Below the pieces are notes generated by a model, which searched no databases, was not told the DNA's origin, and saw nothing but the letters and a program-made list of their open reading frames with translations. Positions 27,662 through 35,547 of a DNA stretch of 64,000 bases are shown piece by piece (position 1 is the stretch's first letter; each line of letters opens with the position of its first letter). A program made the translations under genes and the position numbers. The stretch is from Bacteroides uniformis (GTDB lineage Bacteria; Bacteroidota; Bacteroidia; Bacteroidales; Bacteroidaceae): the NCBI RefSeq assembly GCF_025147485.1, contig NZ_CP102263.1, positions 2,927,501-2,991,500 of the forward strand. The letters run 5' to 3'.

Positions 27662-28889
27662 AGGATGTATTTGTTTTTTTTAAGCTGTTAGCTATGAAGT
27701 AAGGATATAACATCATGGTAAAGAGAGCAACATTCATAATGTGGGGCTGGCTTAATCCCATATTTAAGACTAATAAAATTCGTACCATAATGTCCCAGAT
27801 ACTCTTATTATACTTAAATACTTGATGGAAACAAAAGCCAAATAATATGGAAAATGACATTATTCCTACGGCGAGAAGTAGGAAGAGAAAACCAGCACAT
27901 CCTTCCACTCCCATATTATGTAATTCGTCATAACCAACTCCAATCAAGGTGATAGGGTGGTTGTATACGGTAGTCAATACGCTACTTATACTTATTGTAC
28001 GTGCACCACCGGAATTAAGAGAGAAATCCAATTGACCATTTGCGTAAATTTTGTGGAATACAACTGTGTTCATGAATTCATTACCGAGTTTTGTCATTGA
28101 CATAAAAAGCATAGTGCCGATAATCGTAATTATAATAGCGTATTTCATTCGTTTGTCTATTGTTTTTAAGGAATGCAATAGGTAACAGAAAACCAATATT
28201 ACTATTCCGATATAACCGCTTGTAGAAAGAGTTGTAATCAAGGCAAGGAAGAACACGATTATATATCGTATTCGCTCTTTAGCTTCAAAAAGGCGAGGAT
28301 GGAACATGATGAAGTATAAAGCAGAGGAAAGCACACATTGATATTGCCCAGGTTCGCTGAACGGACCACAATTTCTGTCACTGTGTAAAGTCACAAAACG
28401 GTATAAAAATCCTCCGTAACTGTACACTTCTCCTCCTCTAAAAAATGAAGTGTACAGATGTGGAAATATGCTTGAAAATGAATTGAAGCCATATATACGC
28501 GTGATAGTAAAGAGGATGATACTGATTAAAGCAATATAAAAAATGAGTTTGATAAATCTTTGTAGGTAGTTGGCCGGATCTATTTTGTAGGTGGCGTATA
28601 TGATTAATGGTATAGAAGTCACACTGAGTGCTGTACCTAAACTTAATGTAGAGCCTATTATGACTAGAAGCATTGAAAAAAACAAGCATCCGATGAAAAG
28701 TAAATATTGCTTTTGAAGATGAAATAATGTCTTTTTCTTCAATACATAGTATATTCCCATTAATAGTGTCAATATGATGAAATTATCATTCCCTATATAG
28801 GCGGGTAAGGCCATTCCTGCGGAGGATATCATTATGTATATATAGAGGTATTGAATGATACAGGTTGTATATTTATGAATATAATTCAT
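27645..28889 (-). CDS. Wzy-type O-antigen/capsule polymerase
   Basis: A 414-residue protein with about ten to twelve membrane helices and one large periplasmic loop (about residues 135-190, IFPHLYTSFFRGGEVYSYGG and HSDRNCGPFSEPGQYQ), as in Wzy polymerases. It joins repeat units in the periplasm. Sequence identity between Wzy proteins is low, so the call relies on topology and on the place next to Wzx. Confidence 0.8.
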   Translation of the reverse strand: MNYIHKYTTCIIQYLYIYIMISSAGMALPAYIGNDNFIILTLLMGIYYVLKKKTLFHLQKQYLLFIGCLFFSMLLVIIGSTLSLGTALSVTSIPLIIYATYKIDPANYLQRFIKLIFYIALISIILFTITRIYGFNSFSSIFPHLYTSFFRGGEVYSYGGFLYRFVTLHSDRNCGPFSEPGQYQCVLSSALYFIMFHPRLFEAKERIRYIIVFFLALITTLSTSGYIGIVILVFCYLLHSLKTIDKRMKYAIIITIIGTMLFMSMTKLGNEFMNTVVFHKIYANGQLDFSLNSGGARTISISSVLTTVYNHPITLIGVGYDELHNMGVEGCAGFLFLLLAVGIMSFSILFGFCFHQVFKYNKSIWDIMVRILLVLNMGLSQPHIMNVALFTMMLYPYFIANSLKKTNTSYVRSC

Positions 28890-28934
28890 CGGATTTTATA
28901 AGGAGTGTTTATCACTTTTTCAAAAAATAGTTTC

Positions 28935-30272
28935 TTAATCTCTTCTAAAAATATCCCTCGTATAAACTTTCTCTTTCACCTCTTCCAGGCAGATGTCATA
29001 CCTATTGGCGATAATCGCATCACTCTGTAGTTTGAATTCATCCAGATTATTCATTACTCTGCTGCCGAAGAACGTGCTTCCATCTTCCAGTGTCGGTTCG
29101 TAGATGATAATCTCTGCCCCTTTTGCCTTTATCCGTTTCATTACACCTTGAATGGATGATTGTCGGAAATTATCCGAATTGGACTTCATCGTCAAGCGAT
29201 ATACGCCAATTACAACTTGCTTTTCTTTTGCAACATCATAATTACCTTCTGCATAACTATAGTAACCGGCTTTCTGCAATACACGGTCAGCAATGAAATC
29301 CTTGCGTGTGCGATTGCTTTCCACAATGGCGGTCATCATGTTTTGGGGGACGCGGTCGTAATTGGCAAGGAGTTGCTTTGTATCTTTAGGTAAACAATAG
29401 CCGCCGTAACCGAAAGAGGGGTTGTTGTAGTGTGTGCCGATACGTGGGTCGAGACATACTCCGTTGATGATGGCTGCGGTATCAAGCCCTTTCATTTCGG
29501 CATACGTGTCGAGTTCGTTGAAATAGCTGACACGCAGGGCAAGGTAGGTATTGGCGAAAAGTTTTACGGCTTCGGCTTCTTTCATACCCATAAATAGGGT
29601 ATCTATGTTCTCTTTAACAGCACCTTGTTGGAGCAATGTTGCGAAAATTTTGGCATATTCTTCCGCATTGGGATTGCTGATGGCATTTATAGCTGTATTT
29701 TCTTCTGTAAATTCTGTTCCTTCAATAATTTTAGGATAACCTACTATGATGCGAGAAGGATAAAGGTTATCGTAAAGTGCTTTACTCTCACGCAAAAATT
29801 CCGGAGAAAAGAGCAGGTTGAATTTTTTGCCTTCCAGTTCCGGATTGTGAAGGAATTGTTGTGCATATTTTATATAGAGTGAGCGGGTGTAGCCTACGGG
29901 GATGGTTGATTTGATGATCATTACCGCATCCGGATTTACGCTGATGACGAGGTCTATCACATCTTCGATATGATGGGTGTCGAAGAAGTTCTTCACCGGG
30001 TCGTAGTTGGTAGGAGCGGCAATAACGACGTAGTCCGCATCTTTGTAGGCTGCCTTGCCGTCCAGAGTAGCAGTTAGGTCAAGCTCCTTTTCTGCCAAAT
30101 ACTTCTCTATATATTCATCCTGAATGGGTGATTTCTTGTTGTTGATAAGTTCTACTTTATTAGGGATTATATCGACAGCAGTGACATGGTTGTGCTGTGC
30201 AAGCAAAGTTGCAATACTCAGACCTACATAGCCGGTACCTGCAACGGCAATATTATATTGTTTCATAATCAT
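28935..30272 (-). CDS. UDP-glucose/GDP-mannose-type nucleotide-sugar 6-dehydrogenase
   Basis: A 445-residue cytosolic enzyme that oxidises C6 of a nucleotide sugar to the uronic acid with two NAD. Start may be MIMKQYN or MKQYN (third codon). NAD loop [14 protein letters not shown] (residues 12-25), [11 protein letters not shown], the SPEFLRES region and the catalytic Cys in [14 protein letters not shown] near residue 285. Closest pattern is UDP-glucose 6-dehydrogenase, giving UDP-glucuronate for the polymer. It starts the main block of AT-rich biosynthetic genes. Confidence 0.9.
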   Translation of the reverse strand: MIMKQYNIAVAGTGYVGLSIATLLAQHNHVTAVDIIPNKVELINNKKSPIQDEYIEKYLAEKELDLTATLDGKAAYKDADYVVIAAPTNYDPVKNFFDTHHIEDVIDLVISVNPDAVMIIKSTIPVGYTRSLYIKYAQQFLHNPELEGKKFNLLFSPEFLRESKALYDNLYPSRIIVGYPKIIEGTEFTEENTAINAISNPNAEEYAKIFATLLQQGAVKENIDTLFMGMKEAEAVKLFANTYLALRVSYFNELDTYAEMKGLDTAAIINGVCLDPRIGTHYNNPSFGYGGYCLPKDTKQLLANYDRVPQNMMTAIVESNRTRKDFIADRVLQKAGYYSYAEGNYDVAKEKQVVIGVYRLTMKSNSDNFRQSSIQGVMKRIKAKGAEIIIYEPTLEDGSTFFGSRVMNNLDEFKLQSDAIIANRYDICLEEVKEKVYTRDIFRRD

Positions 30273-30397
30273 GATTATATTTTATATGGAATAGCTGCTT
30301 ACTTTCTCTAATATCTATACCATAAAATTCACAGATTCTTGTAGGTAATTTTTCTTTTCAATTTCTGTCAATTTATGTAATCAGTGGTAAGCCGAAA

Positions 30398-30411
30398 TGA
30401 CACCTGTGTCA
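30398..30411. promoter_or_regulatory. Hyphenated palindrome upstream of the dehydrogenase gene
   Basis: TGACAC and GTGTCA separated by CT, 126 nt before the dehydrogenase start. It could be an operator, but no regulator can be assigned. The rest of 30273-30552 is non-coding, with a GC-rich patch (TTACGCGCGCG at 30434-30445) and no clear promoter. Confidence 0.25.
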
Positions 30412-30552
30412 CCCCTTAAACATAAATACCCGTTACGCGCGCGAGACAAATTATCAATATGCACAGACCTGTATCGTTTGTGTGTGATAAATATTAGCCT
30501 AATAGGGAGTATTGGAAAAAGGGTGCCACAAGTGTCAAGGTTGCAAGTGAAG

Positions 30553-30863
30553 TTAAGGCTTCAGGACTCCGGTATGGATTCTGTAGTTCCTCAAATCACT
30601 CTCCAGGCAATCTGCTACCTCTTTCTCAAAGCTCTCCTTTTCTTGTTCGGTTTTAGGGAACGACCGCCAGAAATGCGTTACGGCATGTATCTGGTTGATG
30701 TTGTTACTCAGCCCTTTTTTAAAAGGTTGTAGGTTCTGGTACTCATCATCGTTGCTTGGGCGATGGTCTCGTTGGTCAGATGTCTGCCGTTAACGAGCTG
30801 TTCTTTCTGGCATTTGCTCAGAAAGGCTCCGAATGCCGGTGTCACCGGCTCTTTCTTTGTCAT
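30553..30863 (-). pseudogene. Small gene split by a -1 frame change at A AAA AAG
   Basis: From ATG 30863 the frame reads MTKKEPVTPAFGAFLSKCQK to STRTYNLLKKG and stops at TGA 30710-30708 (51 codons). The -1 frame continues without gap as GLSNNINQIHAVTHFWRSFPK to HTGVLKP and stops at TAA 30555-30553. Both parts look coding (similar style, acidic/basic helices, helix-turn-helix-like LTNETIAQATMMSTRTYNLL). The switch lies at the zero-frame heptamer A-AAA-AAG (plus-strand T6 at 30715-30720), so it is either programmed -1 frameshifting giving about 103 residues, or loss of one base in the A-run. It lies before the dehydrogenase gene in the capsule block. Function unknown, possibly DNA-binding. Confidence 0.7.
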
Positions 30864-30909
30864 GTTGACTCTTTTAATTGTTAAACAATAATAAAAACAA
30901 GCGAAATCA

Positions 30910-30926
30910 TTTCCATGTAGTGGAAA
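30910..30926. promoter_or_regulatory. Inverted repeat before the VapE-like gene
   Basis: TTTCCA and TGGAAA with a 5-nt spacer, about 78 nt before ATG 31004 and 47 nt before the divergent small gene at 30863. The two genes are divergent, so an operator here could serve both. No clear TTTG/TAnnTTTG promoter is seen in 30864-31003. Confidence 0.25.
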
Positions 30927-31003
30927 CGACCGGACTTGTGTATCTGGGTACTTATGCGTTCCTTCGCGTCGTAATTTTAAACATAAACAAAAATCAGTAA
31001 ATT

Positions 31004-33100
31004 ATGGAACACCGCAATATCAGCCTTTTCAGAGGCTATTCGGACACAGAATCAGTAGAAACTTCTCTTGAAGAAATAGTCAACATCATTAAATGCGACG
31101 CTGCCCTGCGAGACCGCACCGAGAAACATCGCTACTACTTGCAGCAAGACCTGCGTAGGGATGCCGACCGCGAGAAGTCCGGCTGTCCCTGCTTCGCTGT
31201 TGCCGTCTGCTTTGAAGGTGGGAAGACCCGCGAACATATCTGTGCCTGGACCGGCTATACCTTGGTCGACCTGGACCACATCGCTCCCGAGCGGATGGCT
31301 GCCACACTGACATTGATTTGTGCCGACAAGTATACATTGATGGCCTACACCACCATCAGTGGTCATGGCATCCGTATCATCTGCCGCATCGATGACCTGA
31401 ACGGAGCGGAAAAGGGAAAAGCCTTCCGGCAATACGCCAAGTATTTCAATCAAGTCAACGACTACTATTCCTGCCTGGTGGGCTTCGAAAGCGACGGGCA
31501 GTGCAAGAATGCTACCCGTATCAGTGGACTGGCTTCCGACCCTCATGTATATTACAATCCCAGTGCCGCTTCTTTTGTTTTGCAAGATAGTCCGATTGCT
31601 CCCCAACCGCAGGATGGCGCTTCCGAAGCTGTGCCGACAAAGCGCAACAAACGTTTGGAGAAGGTGGTGAAAGCTGCCGAACGCCTGCTGGAAGAGGAGG
31701 GAGTGAGTTATTGTGAACATCATCATAACGAATATGTGATGCGCATGGGTTATCTGCTCAACCAGTACGGAGTGGCTCGGAAGACAGCCGCTGCTTGGGC
31801 AGCGGAGCACTTTCCTGACTATGACGGGGATGTGGCAGCTGTCATCGGCTCCTGCTACGCGAATACCGGGGAGCATGGCACCCGTTCCCTTGTCCGCAGG
31901 GGAGAGGACGATGAAAAGTTTGCCACGGTGGCAGATATCGAGCAGTTCCTTTCCGAACAGGCGAAGTTCCGCAAAAATACGGTGAGCGGCAAGTTCGAAG
32001 TCCTGATGGCCGACTGCGGAGAGGAGTATGCGGAGCTGACCGACCGCTACGTCAACACGTTGTGGAGCCGCATGAACAAGGCAGGGATGCTTGCCCGCAT
32101 TGCTGACATACGTTCCGTGCTCGATTCGGAGTACACGCCGCTTTTCAATCCCTTTGTAGCCTATCTGGAGGGGCTGCCTACTTGGGACGGTACTACTGAC
32201 CCTATTGCCCGTCTGGCTGCCGGCGTACATGTGAAGGACGACCAGAAGCTTTTCGGCATCTACTTCAAGAAGTGGCTGGTGGCCACCATTGCTTCGCTGC
32301 TCGATACCAAGGTGGTGAATCATGAGATTCTGGTCTTCATCGGTAAGCAGGGCATCTACAAGACTACCTGGATGCAGCGTCTGCTTCCTGTCGAACTTCA
32401 GCGTTATTTTTACGTGAAAAGCAACAGCCGGCGCGTCAGCAAGGACGACCTTTTTACGCTGACCGAGTTTGCACTGGTATGCCTTGAAGAGCTGGAGGAG
32501 ATGACCTCTGCCCAGGTCAGCCAGTTGAAGGCCATCACCGGCATGACAGACGTGAACGAGCGTGCCGCCTACGGACACTTCAAGGAGAGCCGTCCGCATA
32601 TTGCCAGTTTCTGTGGCACGAGCAACAACGTCACCTTCCTCAACGACCTCAGTGGCAACCGCCGTTGGCTTCCCTTCGAGGTGGATTCCATAGACAGTCC
32701 TTTCGATTATCCCATAGATTATGCCAGAGTGTATGCGCAAGGCTATGCCCTCTGGAAGAGCGGCTTCCACTACTGGTTTGAGCAGGAGGAGATTGATGCC
32801 GTGAATCTTCATAACCGTTATTTTGAGGTGCCCTGCCTGGAGCGTGAGCTCGTTCAGGTGTACTATCGCCGCCCCATACCGGGCGAGGAGTGTATGTTCT
32901 TGACCAATGCCCAGATACTGGGACATATCAACATAGGTATCCGGCAACCCTTGAGTCCCACGCGCCTCGGTCTGGTGATGAAGCAGGAGGGCTATGAGGC
33001 TGTCCGTTCCGGTGGCCGCCGTGGTTATCGGGTGGTCGAGCTGAAAGGGGATGAAATCTACCGCAACCAATGCGCCATGGCGCGCTATGTGGGGGATTGA
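31004..33100 (+). CDS. VapE/VirE-family protein with BT4734-like N-terminal domain
   Basis: A 698-residue protein. The N-terminal part (about 1-200) is the BT4734/BF3469-type primase-like domain with CFEGGKTREHICAWTGYTLVDLDH and ISGHGIRIICRID. The middle and C-terminal part (about 340-640) is a VirE/VapE P-loop domain: Walker A in FIGKQGIYKTTWMQ, Walker B-like ALVCLEELEEMT, and FCGTSNNVTFLNDLSGNRRWLPFEV. Such proteins occur in phages and mobile elements as helicase-primase-like enzymes, and in Bacteroides they repeatedly flank capsule loci for unknown reasons. It is on the opposite strand to the polysaccharide genes. GC-richer than the AT-rich block to its left. Confidence 0.88.
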   Translation: MEHRNISLFRGYSDTESVETSLEEIVNIIKCDAALRDRTEKHRYYLQQDLRRDADREKSGCPCFAVAVCFEGGKTREHICAWTGYTLVDLDHIAPERMAATLTLICADKYTLMAYTTISGHGIRIICRIDDLNGAEKGKAFRQYAKYFNQVNDYYSCLVGFESDGQCKNATRISGLASDPHVYYNPSAASFVLQDSPIAPQPQDGASEAVPTKRNKRLEKVVKAAERLLEEEGVSYCEHHHNEYVMRMGYLLNQYGVARKTAAAWAAEHFPDYDGDVAAVIGSCYANTGEHGTRSLVRRGEDDEKFATVADIEQFLSEQAKFRKNTVSGKFEVLMADCGEEYAELTDRYVNTLWSRMNKAGMLARIADIRSVLDSEYTPLFNPFVAYLEGLPTWDGTTDPIARLAAGVHVKDDQKLFGIYFKKWLVATIASLLDTKVVNHEILVFIGKQGIYKTTWMQRLLPVELQRYFYVKSNSRRVSKDDLFTLTEFALVCLEELEEMTSAQVSQLKAITGMTDVNERAAYGHFKESRPHIASFCGTSNNVTFLNDLSGNRRWLPFEVDSIDSPFDYPIDYARVYAQGYALWKSGFHYWFEQEEIDAVNLHNRYFEVPCLERELVQVYYRRPIPGEECMFLTNAQILGHINIGIRQPLSPTRLGLVMKQEGYEAVRSGGRRGYRVVELKGDEIYRNQCAMARYVGD

Positions 33101-33105
33101 TTCTT

Positions 33106-33357
33106 TCATGGTTTTCCTAAATACCTGAATATAAGTTCCACCTGTAGGGAGGTGAATATTTTCTGGGAGCCTTTGTAGCCGGTATGCCGCAGGGCTTCGT
33201 CCAGTTCCAAATTCAGCTTCATCCATTTGGACAAGCGGTTGAGTGCGGATGCCGGTGAAATGGTGGGGGCGTATGCCTCTGCCAGTTCACGTTTGTAATA
33301 GGGGCGGACGGGCCACTCTTTGCCGGGGATATTTTCGTAGTCTTCAACGTACTTCAT
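33106..33357 (-). CDS. DUF4248-family small protein
   Basis: An 83-residue protein (start ATG 33357; the open frame reaches TTG 33363). Pattern RPYYKRELAEAYAPTISPASALNRLSKWM then LQVELIFRYLG is that of the DUF4248 family found in Bacteroides beside VapE-like and HU genes. A small helical, possibly DNA-binding or adaptor protein. It converges on the VapE-like gene with only 5 nt between stops. Confidence 0.8.
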   Translation of the reverse strand: MKYVEDYENIPGKEWPVRPYYKRELAEAYAPTISPASALNRLSKWMKLNLELDEALRHTGYKGSQKIFTSLQVELIFRYLGKP

Positions 33358-33541
33358 AAACAATGCTTTAACTGGTTATTACACTGTAAATGTACGGAAT
33401 TTTTTCTGTATACCCATTGCCGGAACCCGGTATAATCTTACCTAATCTCACATTTTCCCACATCCCTTCATATCACTTCACCGCATCTCTTATTCTGCCC
33501 GGAGGTACGTCGTATCTTTGTTCTGTCAGACGATGAGGGGT

Positions 33542-33602
33542 GAAGATTAGTAATCGTGACGCGCGAAGATTAGTAATCGTAAGCCCCTGGGATTAGTATC
33601 GT
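33542..33602 (+). repeat. Three 23-bp-spaced palindromic iterons upstream of the HU gene
   Basis: GATTAG begins at 33545, 33568 and 33591, a strict 23-bp period. The first two copies share GAAGATTAGTAATCGT, whose centre GATTA-G-TAATC is a palindrome; the third is shorter (GGATTAGTATCGT). They end 40 nt before the HU ATG. They look like repeated protein-binding sites, for example autoregulation by HU-like protein or a divergent regulator. Confidence 0.65.
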
Positions 33603-33641
33603 CTCCCTATCTTTTAATTTTTAACTTATAATTTTTAATTT

Positions 33642-34181
33642 ATGATTAACTACAGTATCGTGATGCGTGGCAATCCTACCGATAAGACGGTTGCCAAAAA
33701 AGCGTACGCAAGTGCGCAGTATTCGGAAGTGATGGACATCAACCGCTTTGCCGAGCATATAGCCAGTCATGGCTGCGTGTACAAGCGTTCGGATATCGTT
33801 GCCATCCTCACCATGTCCGTGGATTGCATGCGGGAGCAGTTGCTGGCCGGACAAAAAATCCAGTTGGGCGACCTGGGGAGTTTCTACATCAGCATCAACA
33901 GTATCGGCGCGGCTTCTGCCAAGGAGTTCAATCCTGCCATCCATATCCGTAGGCTGAATGTGAACTGGACCTGCGGCCAGCGTTTTGGAGAGCTGCTGGA
34001 GGAGGCGGAATTCAATCTGGTGGCAACCCGAAGTGCAGCCCGTGCCGTGGTGAAAGCCCTGAAGGCCGGAAAGACTACCGTGGACCTGACCGGAGCCACT
34101 GGCGGGGGTGAAGATGCCGGTGGAGGCAGCAACCCGGGAGGCGGTTCGGACGGAGACCAGGGGGAAAATCCGTTAGGATGA
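33642..34181 (+). CDS. HU/IHF-family DNA-binding protein with Gly-rich tail
   Basis: A 179-residue nucleoid-type protein. Residues about 1-125 form the HU-like domain used in Bacteroidota (YSIVMRGNPTDKTVAKKAYASAQ, then GQKIQLGDLGSFYISINS and FNPAIHIRRLNVNWT). The last 35 residues are a Gly/Asp/Ser low-complexity tail. It should bind DNA and is part of the amidase/smalltalk/HU block beside capsule loci. The iterons upstream may be its regulatory sites. GC-rich. Confidence 0.88.
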   Translation: MINYSIVMRGNPTDKTVAKKAYASAQYSEVMDINRFAEHIASHGCVYKRSDIVAILTMSVDCMREQLLAGQKIQLGDLGSFYISINSIGAASAKEFNPAIHIRRLNVNWTCGQRFGELLEEAEFNLVATRSAARAVVKALKAGKTTVDLTGATGGGEDAGGGSNPGGGSDGDQGENPLG

Positions 34182-34272
34182 AACGAAAAGACAAAAGAGA
34201 GAAAATAAATATGTTCTTCTGTCTAAAAAATGCAGCTAACCATAGTGTTTAATTCCTTAATTGCAAATTGTT

Positions 34273-34386
34273 ATGAGTGAGAAAACAAAATCAAAATCTG
34301 TATGGGGCATTGTCCTTAAAGTGATTATTACCGTGGCCACTACATTGGCCGGAGTGTTTGGCTTGACTTCCTGCATCAACCGTTAG
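34273..34386 (+). CDS. Smalltalk family mini-protein
   Basis: A 37-residue peptide: a short charged N-terminus (SEKTKSKS), one hydrophobic helix (VWGIVLKVIITVATTLAGVFGL) and a final CINR. It matches the small 'smalltalk' proteins that sit between HU and the amidase gene in Bacteroides. Probably membrane-associated; function unknown. The amidase ATG follows after 4 nt, so the two are coupled. Confidence 0.85.
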   Translation: MSEKTKSKSVWGIVLKVIITVATTLAGVFGLTSCINR

Positions 34387-34390
34387 CCGG

Positions 34391-34840
34391 ATGAAAGCAG
34401 GCAGTTTCTATCAGAACTATCGGGAGGTAACCCTCCTGGTAGTTCATTGCAGCGCTACGCGCTGTGACCGTCACTTCTCGGTGGAGGCGCTTCGCCGCAG
34501 TCATCTGGCACGGGGCTTTGCCGATATCGGTTATCATTTCTACATCACCCGTGACGGCGAGGTGCATATTTGTCGCCCGGTTCATCAGATTGGAGCCCAT
34601 GCCACCGGCTGGAACGACAAGAGTATCGGCATCTGCTATGAGGGTGGGCTCGACGAGAATGGTGTCCCTGCCGATACACGTACCTATGCGCAGAAATGCT
34701 CTTTGCTTGACTTGCTTCGGCAGCTGAAGACCGACTATCCCAATGCCCGTATTTCAGGGCATCGGCAACTCAGTTCCTCTATCCATAAGGCTTGTCCTTG
34801 TTTTGACGCCAAAAGCGAATACGAGACAATTAAAAATTAA
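34391..34840 (+). CDS. N-acetylmuramoyl-L-alanine amidase (Amidase_2 type)
   Basis: A 149-residue zinc amidase of the T7 lysozyme/PGRP fold without a signal peptide. Zinc-site elements: VVHCSAT near residue 18, GAHATGWN near 67 and SSIHKACPCFD near 130. It cuts the amide between muramic acid and the stem peptide. Phage endolysin-like origin is likely. Its 3' end overlaps upxY on the other strand by 11 nt (34830-34840). Confidence 0.9.
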   Translation: MKAGSFYQNYREVTLLVVHCSATRCDRHFSVEALRRSHLARGFADIGYHFYITRDGEVHICRPVHQIGAHATGWNDKSIGICYEGGLDENGVPADTRTYAQKCSLLDLLRQLKTDYPNARISGHRQLSSSIHKACPCFDAKSEYETIKN

Positions 34841-35369
34841 TTCTCTCCACGTATCCTATCGGCATGTCCACATGTGCGCAGCCCAGCATATCCAGCCGGA
34901 CTGCCACTTTGCTTTTTCCTCCTATCATGACCAGTTCTCCCTCCAATCCGGCAAGGGGGCCTTTTATTACTTTCACGGCATCACCTGCTGCCAGAGGTGT
35001 ACTGCAAATCTCTACAGCCTCCGGGCTATAATCCAGCATAAAGCGGAAACGTTCCATCTGTTCCTCGGGAATGACGGCGGGACGGCTTTCACCGCGCAAT
35101 ACCATGTACCGACTGATAGCTTGTAAGGTAAGCGGCAGGGGGCGTTCCTGCGGAGTGACATGCACGAAAATCATCATCGGGATGACCAGGCGGTCCACTT
35201 TCTTGCGCCGGTCGCTCCATTGGCGTATTTCGCTTTGTATGGGTAAGTAATATTCCACTCCCATAGCTTTCAGCCGTTCGGCAGTCTTCTTTTCCAGACA
35301 AGACTGCACGTATGCCACCAGCCATTGGCGACGAGGAATAATATGAGGGGTGATATCAGTATGGTTCAT
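34830..35369 (-). CDS. upxY: UpxY-family capsule transcription antiterminator (NusG-like)
   Basis: A 179-residue NusG paralogue. N-terminal NGN domain (WLVAYVQSCLEKKTAERLKAMGVEYYLP, then IPMMIFVHVT) and C-terminal KOW domain (AGDAVKVIKGPLAGLEGELVMIGG). UpxY proteins prevent early termination in their own capsule operon. Unusually it stands after the sugar transferase, wza and wzc, not first, and no upxZ follows it. The next leftward genes are on the other strand. Its stop lies within the convergent amidase gene. Confidence 0.93.
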   Translation of the reverse strand: MNHTDITPHIIPRRQWLVAYVQSCLEKKTAERLKAMGVEYYLPIQSEIRQWSDRRKKVDRLVIPMMIFVHVTPQERPLPLTLQAISRYMVLRGESRPAVIPEEQMERFRFMLDYSPEAVEICSTPLAAGDAVKVIKGPLAGLEGELVMIGGKSKVAVRLDMLGCAHVDMPIGYVERINF

Positions 35370-35421
35370 GTAAAATCCTTTAAAGGTGTATTTCTATGGT
35401 TCATAAATAGTTGAGGTTCGG

Positions 35422-35447
35422 GCGCGCTACGCGGTCGCCTGTCACAT
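35422..35447 (-). repeat. 26-nt leader motif, copy B
   Basis: It matches 11384-11409 at 22 of 26 positions. It lies in the 178-nt space between wzc and upxY, 53 nt before the upxY start. A possible leader element or dispersed repeat. Confidence 0.4.
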
Positions 35448-35466
35448 TGGAGGGGCGGGGTTAATT

Positions 35467-35502
35467 AAAAATTAGAAATTAGAAATTAGAAATTAAAAAT
35501 TA
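35467..35502. repeat. AT-rich 7-nt tandem repeat between wzc and upxY
   Basis: AAATTAG units repeated about four to five times with slight variation. It forms the 5' leader of upxY. Such short tandem repeats can change in number; no function is visible. Confidence 0.5.
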
Positions 35503-35547
35503 GACACTCGATTATTTACTCTCAACTCTTAATAGCTAGTCGCTAAC

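Noticed and set aside
31052..33226. A 724-codon open frame on the minus strand opposite the VapE-like gene.
   Set aside because: It is the antisense shadow of a GC-rich gene with clear VapE motifs; its protein has no motif and a composition typical of antisense frames.
33542..33602. The 23-bp-spaced repeats as a CRISPR array.
   Set aside because: Only three copies, no unique spacers of normal length and no cas genes.
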